From: Chitinophagales bacterium | GTDB taxonomy: Bacteria > Bacteroidota > Bacteroidia > Chitinophagales > Chitinophagaceae | DNA: 9,249 bases | Reading direction: 5' to 3' | Assembly (NCBI GenBank): GCA_015654495.1 | Contig: JAATGW010000406.1 | Span: 1 to 9,249 of the forward strand | Part shown: positions 5,605 through 9,249 of the stretch, one piece after another | Position numbering within the stretch: the first letter of the stretch is position 1 | Layout: every line of letters starts with the position of its first letter | Notes under the pieces: generated by a model | Database searches by the model: none | Seen by the model: only the letters and a program-made list of their open reading frames with translations | What the model was told of the DNA's origin: nothing | Translations under genes and position numbers: made by a program

Positions 5605-7386
5605 ATGCTCAACCTTCAGAATTTTGAATTCGCAATTGACAAACGATTGCTTAAACGCGGACTTAGCTATTTTGAAAATGGCCAGGTAACCAGTCTTGAA
5701 AAATCAGAGGAAAATGCCTGGTTGGCTGAAGTGGAGGATACTGATGTATATGAAATTAATGTTGGCATGAATTCCAGGGGTGAAATTGTTTCCTTCAGTT
5801 GCAACTGTCCTGTTAATGGGAATATATGCAAACATGTTATAGCCGTATTCTATGCTTTGCGGGAGGGAAAAACAAGCGCTGTTAATTCGGCTAAATCAAC
5901 GACAAAAAACCAGTTTCAATCTCTACTGAAGTCTTTAACCCGCGACGAATACCAGGCATTCATTCTGCATTATGCTGCGCAGCATAAAGATTTTAAAACT
6001 TCTTTTGAGTTGTTCTTTGCAGAAAAAATTCCGGATGCAGATATTGAAAAAAAATATCGTCAGGTTGTTGAGAAATTAATCAGGAAGTATTCGGGCAGTG
6101 GATTTATCTATTATCGTGAAAGCAAGTCGCTTTCCGCGGAAGTAGAAAAGTTGTTGAACACCGGCATGCAACAAGTGGTGAAAAAGAATTTTGCTGACGC
6201 ATTCAAACTAGTCAAAGCAATATTGCATCCGGTTACCGAAACAATAGGTTATTCCGATGATTCCGGCGCTTATATTTCAGATACGATTTTCAGTATCATT
6301 GATTTTCTGGGAAAAATAAGCGCTGCTACAGAAGCAATTGGTCTGAAAGAAGAGATTTTCGATTTCATTGTTAAAGAACTGAACAATTCATTGTATTTCG
6401 ACTATGGGGATATCGGTTATCCGTTGGTGGAAATTGCAGAAACATTGTCCCTTCAACTTTCCCGTGAAAATGATTTGATCCTTTTTTTTGATCATCAGAT
6501 CAGTTCAGCGTCGAAATCGGATTCTGATTATTTTTCGGGTTATTTTCTAGAGCGGAAAGTTGAGTTGTTAAAGCAATCGGGTCGTGTTGATGAAGCAGAA
6601 AAACTGATCCGGTCCAATCTCGATGTTGTTGAATTGCGAATGGAAGAAGTAAAAAAAGCAATTCAGATAAAAAATTTCACTGAAGCAAAAAGGCTTATTC
6701 AGGATGGTATTGTGAATGCAGAAAAAAAAGATCACCCGGGAACGGTAGATCACTGGAAAGCAGAATTACTTCGGATTGCGCAACTGGAAAAAGATGTTCC
6801 GTCGATCAGAAAATATGCGAAGGAACTGTGTTTTTCGGATCACTTGATGTCGGTTGATCACTATCGTATCTGGAAATCAACTTTCACGGCTGAGGAATGG
6901 ACAAATGTGATTGAATCCGAAATAAAAAGAATCACTGCCCGCCTGGAAAAACAACAGAAATCCAAAAAACACAATAGCTGGGCTGTTCGTGCGGAGGACT
7001 ATCTTGATGAACTTGCACCAATATATATAGAGGAAGGATATGGGGACCGGTTAATGGAACTTGTAGAGAAGGCAAATTCACTAAATACCGCGTTACAATA
7101 TCATGATCATCTTTTCCCGGTATTCGCCAAGCGATTAGTTACTCATTATATTCCTTTGCTTCGTATTGATGCTGAAAATTCAAACAACAGGAGTGGTTAT
7201 GCTGCTTTGGCCAAAGCGATGGCAGGAATTGCCAAAGATATTCCTCAGGAAACGGGGCGGATAACGGCTCTTGCTGACGAGCTGATAGCAAAATACTCCA
7301 CAAATCCGCGACGGCCGGCATTGGTGGATGAAATCAAAAACAGATTTCAGGTCGAAGGGAAGGTGGTAAAGATTAATAGCAGGTGA
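5605..7386 (+). CDS. SWIM zinc-finger domain protein with long helical C-terminal region
   Basis: A 593-aa cytoplasmic protein with no signal peptide or membrane segment. The N-terminus MLNLQNFEFAIDKRLLKRGL is the usual lead-in of SWIM proteins. The zinc-binding motif CxCx6CxH follows as C66, C68, C75 and H77 (SFSCNCPVNGNICKHVIAVF). SWIM domains are known to bind DNA or mediate protein contacts. From about residue 100 on it is almost all alpha-helical. LLKSLTRDEYQAFILHYAAQ is a block common in bacterial SWIM proteins, and TPR-like helical pairs (for example EAEKLIRSNLDVVELRMEEV) follow to the end. I chose the ATG at 5605 because the frame, though open from 5359, has no homology-like sequence before it. 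No SNF2 helicase gene, a common partner of SWIM proteins, is next to it here. The exact role is unknown. Confidence 0.85.
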   Translation: MLNLQNFEFAIDKRLLKRGLSYFENGQVTSLEKSEENAWLAEVEDTDVYEINVGMNSRGEIVSFSCNCPVNGNICKHVIAVFYALREGKTSAVNSAKSTTKNQFQSLLKSLTRDEYQAFILHYAAQHKDFKTSFELFFAEKIPDADIEKKYRQVVEKLIRKYSGSGFIYYRESKSLSAEVEKLLNTGMQQVVKKNFADAFKLVKAILHPVTETIGYSDDSGAYISDTIFSIIDFLGKISAATEAIGLKEEIFDFIVKELNNSLYFDYGDIGYPLVEIAETLSLQLSRENDLILFFDHQISSASKSDSDYFSGYFLERKVELLKQSGRVDEAEKLIRSNLDVVELRMEEVKKAIQIKNFTEAKRLIQDGIVNAEKKDHPGTVDHWKAELLRIAQLEKDVPSIRKYAKELCFSDHLMSVDHYRIWKSTFTAEEWTNVIESEIKRITARLEKQQKSKKHNSWAVRAEDYLDELAPIYIEEGYGDRLMELVEKANSLNTALQYHDHLFPVFAKRLVTHYIPLLRIDAENSNNRSGYAALAKAMAGIAKDIPQETGRITALADELIAKYSTNPRRPALVDEIKNRFQVEGKVVKINSR

Positions 7387-7417
7387 CCATAAGAATTTGT
7401 GTCAACCTTGGGGGCAA

Positions 7418-7446
7418 AGACCTCCGAGGTTTAAGACCTGCGAGGT
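7418..7446. repeat. Two tandem short palindromes (AGACCTnCGAGGT)
   Basis: AGACCTCCGAGGT (7418-7430) and AGACCTGCGAGGT (7434-7446) differ by one base and are 16 bp apart. Each holds the inverted repeat ACCT/AGGT. They lie about 30 bp after the SWIM stop codon and could help end or stabilise its transcript. Similar short palindromes are common in intergenic DNA of Bacteroidota (from memory). Confidence 0.5.
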
Positions 7447-7507
7447 GTTCAAAAGTCCCAGGAGCGTCCCGTGCAGGTCAATTGTTCCGGAATAAAATAT
7501 TGTGACC

Positions 7508-7636
7508 GTCAATTTTTACCCTTATGCCTTCGTGAAAACGGGAGCAAACTTCATTCTACAGGACGCCCCTGTCGGAGCGATCAATCCGTTTGTCTGAAAA
7601 ATTGACTGTCTACAAACAGGAGGCTCCACGGGAGCC
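7508..7636. repeat. Hairpin-rich intergenic block, no gene recognised
   Basis: GTCAATTTTT (7508-7517) pairs perfectly with AAAAATTGAC (7597-7606). Inside this 79-nt loop is ACAGG (7558-7562) / CCTGT (7568-7572). Just after it is GGCTCC (7622-7627) / GGAGCC (7631-7636) with a 3-nt loop. ACGGGAGC occurs twice (7538-7545, 7628-7635). Together with 7447-7507 and 7637-7720 this covers the 334-bp gap between the SWIM gene and the IS. I find no coding sequence here. It may be degenerate interspersed repeat DNA or a structured RNA. Confidence 0.35.
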
Positions 7637-7720
7637 GGGGACTAGACTGACGGCACCTTTTATCAAAAATCCTTGCCAAAGCCTTGTCCATAGCTATTTT
7701 CATTTATAAACAGCAGACCC

Positions 7721-7757
7721 TAATTACCCAAATTTAGCATAGGTTTTATACACTACA
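7721..7757 (+). repeat. Left terminal inverted repeat of the IS
   Basis: Starts TAATTACCCAAATTT and ends TTTTATACACTACA (7744-7757). It matches the reverse complement of 9213-9249 at 31 of 37 positions, with the mismatches at positions 16 and 19-23. The inner 11-mer TATACACTACA (7747-7757) is a probable transposase contact because it recurs at the transposase promoter. Confidence 0.85.
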
Positions 7758-7797
7758 CCTATTATGCCCCTCAAGTACTCGTCAGATAAGGATTTTT

Positions 7798-7828
7798 TTT
7801 GTGGATTGAATTTCTATGGTTTACTTTG
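7798..7828 (+). promoter_or_regulatory. Transposase promoter (Bacteroidota -33/-7 type)
   Basis: TTTG at 7798-7801, a 20-nt spacer, then TACTTTG at 7822-7828. Box form and spacing are the same as in the tetR promoter. Transcription would start near 7834-7836, within the palindrome that reaches the start codon, so the leader is only about 15 nt and no Shine-Dalgarno sequence is seen. Confidence 0.6.
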
Positions 7829-7851
7829 TAGTGTATAATATATACACCACA
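7827..7851. promoter_or_regulatory. Palindrome over the transposase -7 box and start codon; candidate self-repression site
   Basis: TGTAGTGTATA (7827-7837), a 3-nt centre, then TATACACCACA (7841-7851): 11-bp arms with one mismatch and a perfect core GTGTATA-ata-TATACAC. The left arm is identical to the inner 11-mer of both terminal repeats (7747-7757 and 9213-9223). A transposase that binds its ends through this 11-mer could also bind here and limit its own expression (inference). Confidence 0.6.
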
Positions 7852-9224
7852 TGGCTTTTATCAGAAGAATTAAAAAAGGAGATGCCATTTATCTGGCTAA
7901 AGTTGAATCCTACCGTGAGGAGGGAAAGGTCAAACAGCGGGTTTTGGAATATGTGGGTAAGGAGGAAAATGGGGTTGCTGTTCAGAAAGTGGATATCAAT
8001 AAAATTGGTGTAGAAAATGTCAAACAATACGCAGACATAAAGGTATTGCATCAATTATGTCTGGAATTAAATTTGAATTACCTGCTGGGCAAACATCATA
8101 AGTCCATCATAGGGCTTCTGATCGCCCATCTGATTTGCAGAACCAGTATTTTAAGAGTATCTAAATGGATTGAACATTCCACCATAAAAGAAGTGCTTGG
8201 AGTAACTGAGTTAACAATAGAGATGCTATACAATGCATTGGACTATCTGGACGAATGTGATTTTAATAAGGTTGAGCAAAGCATTTTTGACTATTGGAAA
8301 AAAATAGATTCCTCCGACAATAAGTCGTATGTACTTGATGTAACTGATACTTATTACAATGGTAAACATGACGGCAGCTCTGTCCGCAAAGGCAAGGATG
8401 GGAAAGTATCAAAACTCATCCAGATTGGATTAGGCGTAAGTTTTGAAAACGGGTTCCCCATTTTTCATAAATCGTATAACGGCAATATTTCCAATATTAA
8501 AATCCTGGAAGACCTGATGATCACGATGGCTCAAAGGGGCATCAATACCATAGTAATGGATAGGGGTTTTTATAGCGAAAGCAATGTGGAAGATTTACAT
8601 AAGCTGAAGATGACCATGATTGTTGGCGTTAAACAATCTATCGGGATAAAAAAAGATATTCTGAGCAAAATGGACAGGGATAAACTTTACACAGCTAAAA
8701 ATCAGGTATCCCTGAAAAATACATTTGTATATGTACAGGAGCAGCCCTTTCTCTTTGGTAAAATAATTATTATATACAATCCCAAATATGAAGCGCTAAA
8801 GAGGGATAAGATGCTGGCAGATGAAGCAACAGATGACGAGGTCAGGTTTGTAGGGTATTCATTAATTTTTCATAATAGTAAATTAAAGCCGAATGAGGTT
8901 GTAAAAAAGTATTTTGATAAAGATGTAGTGGAAAGGAGTTTCAGAACCATGAAGGGAGATGTCCAGCTTCATCCCGTAAGGCTGTGGATGCCAAAACGCA
9001 TAAGCGCTCACATAAAAATCTGCTACCTGTCCATGTGTATATTGTCACTAATAAAATTCAGATGTGCCAGGATCAGTACCTCTCCAATGGAAATATTAAA
9101 TGATTTGCATGGGATTTATAAAGTCAATTTATTGCATTCCGCAACCCGTCAAAAATTTTCAAAAGTGGTCACCCTTTCCAACGCACAGAAAACTATTCTG
9201 AAGGCTTTAAAATGTAGTGTATAA
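7851..9224 (+). CDS. IS1634-like DDE transposase
   Basis: Cut-and-paste transposase of the IS, 457 aa, intact. The N-terminus MAFIRRIKKGDAIYLAKVES, then YREEGKVKQRVLEYVG, is the usual opening of IS1634-like proteins. The catalytic DDE triad can be traced. The first Asp is D163 in VLDVTDTYYNG (D166 is an alternative). The second is D237 in IVMDRGFYS. The Glu is E361 in Y354-x2-K357-x3-E361-x6-K368, the IS4-type YREK signature with Lys in place of Arg. A beta-rich insertion before the Glu (about 265-345) is typical. The start at 7851 directly follows the promoter palindrome. The TAA stop (9222-9224) overlaps the right terminal repeat. Family naming is from memory of the family; the DDE assignment is visible. 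Confidence 0.93.
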   Translation: MAFIRRIKKGDAIYLAKVESYREEGKVKQRVLEYVGKEENGVAVQKVDINKIGVENVKQYADIKVLHQLCLELNLNYLLGKHHKSIIGLLIAHLICRTSILRVSKWIEHSTIKEVLGVTELTIEMLYNALDYLDECDFNKVEQSIFDYWKKIDSSDNKSYVLDVTDTYYNGKHDGSSVRKGKDGKVSKLIQIGLGVSFENGFPIFHKSYNGNISNIKILEDLMITMAQRGINTIVMDRGFYSESNVEDLHKLKMTMIVGVKQSIGIKKDILSKMDRDKLYTAKNQVSLKNTFVYVQEQPFLFGKIIIIYNPKYEALKRDKMLADEATDDEVRFVGYSLIFHNSKLKPNEVVKKYFDKDVVERSFRTMKGDVQLHPVRLWMPKRISAHIKICYLSMCILSLIKFRCARISTSPMEILNDLHGIYKVNLLHSATRQKFSKVVTLSNAQKTILKALKCSV

Positions 9225-9249
9225 AATAGCAGCCAAATTTGGGTAATTA
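9213..9249 (-). repeat. Right terminal inverted repeat of the IS
   Basis: Begins with TGTAGTGTATA (9213-9223), inside the last codons of the transposase, and ends AAATTTGGGTAATTA at the window edge. It is the reverse-complement partner of 7721-7757. The true outer boundary cannot be confirmed because nothing beyond it is shown. Confidence 0.83.

Larger units (their letters stand above)
7721..9249 (+). mobile_element. Complete insertion sequence, IS1634-like (IS4 superfamily)
   Basis: A 1,529-bp element bounded by 37-bp imperfect terminal inverted repeats (31 of 37 identical by eye) and holding a single intact transposase whose stop codon lies inside the right repeat. The outer 15 bp (TAATTACCCAAATTT) and an inner 14 bp (TTTTATACACTACA) are identical at both ends, with a variable 8-bp middle. 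The window ends exactly at the right terminus, so the right flank is not visible. Because TAATTA is its own reverse complement, the outermost 6 bp could instead be target duplications, making the element 7727-9243. Promoter, operator-like palindrome, gene and ends are all intact, so the element looks capable of moving. Confidence 0.88.

Noticed and set aside
7455..7640. Group II intron or riboswitch in the hairpin-rich gap
   Set aside because: No intron 5' end, domain V or reverse transcriptase is visible, and no known riboswitch core was recognised. No downstream gene fits a riboswitch target.
1..9249. tRNA or rRNA genes
   Set aside because: No cloverleaf with a T-arm GTTCRANNC in place and no rRNA-conserved segments were seen on either strand.

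Overview
The window looks like a chromosomal piece from a member of the Bacteroidota, probably close to Chitinophagaceae or Flavobacteriia. The phylum call rests on three things: two promoters of the type TTTG-N20-TAnTTTG (the -33/-7 form used by the Bacteroidota primary sigma factor), weak or absent Shine-Dalgarno sequences, and Bacteroidota-like protein families. The genus is not determined.

Layout. (1) Bases 1-4564, minus strand: a tripartite RND efflux operon with its own TetR-type repressor, in the order tetR, outer-membrane TolC-like factor, periplasmic lipoprotein adaptor, inner-membrane RND pump. The pump is cut by the left window edge. A perfect 13-bp palindrome, TTAACAGTGTTAA, occurs twice: in the spacer of the tetR promoter and directly in front of the TolC-like gene. 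It is the likely repressor operator. (2) Bases about 4620-5200: a REP/RAYT island. Two copies of a REP-like hairpin (one a perfect 48-bp palindrome) bracket a decayed REP-associated tyrosine transposase that has lost its catalytic HUH region and lies in three frames. A 47-codon minus-strand fragment follows. (3) Bases 5605-7386, plus strand: an intact SWIM zinc-finger protein with a long helical C-terminal part, function unknown. (4) Bases 7387-7720: intergenic DNA with small inverted repeats and hairpins but no gene. (5) Bases 7721-9249: a complete IS1634-like (IS4-superfamily) insertion sequence with 37-bp imperfect terminal inverted repeats and one intact DDE transposase. An 11-bp motif from its termini recurs as a near-palindrome across the transposase promoter and start codon, which suggests self-repression.

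Functionally, the efflux genes form one unit: the repressor senses a small molecule and the three pump parts export it across both membranes. The rest is accessory or mobile DNA around one SWIM gene. I see no clearly new multi-gene system. The most useful observations are the paired operator, the dead transposase between conserved REP palindromes, and the repeated transposase-site motif at the IS promoter.
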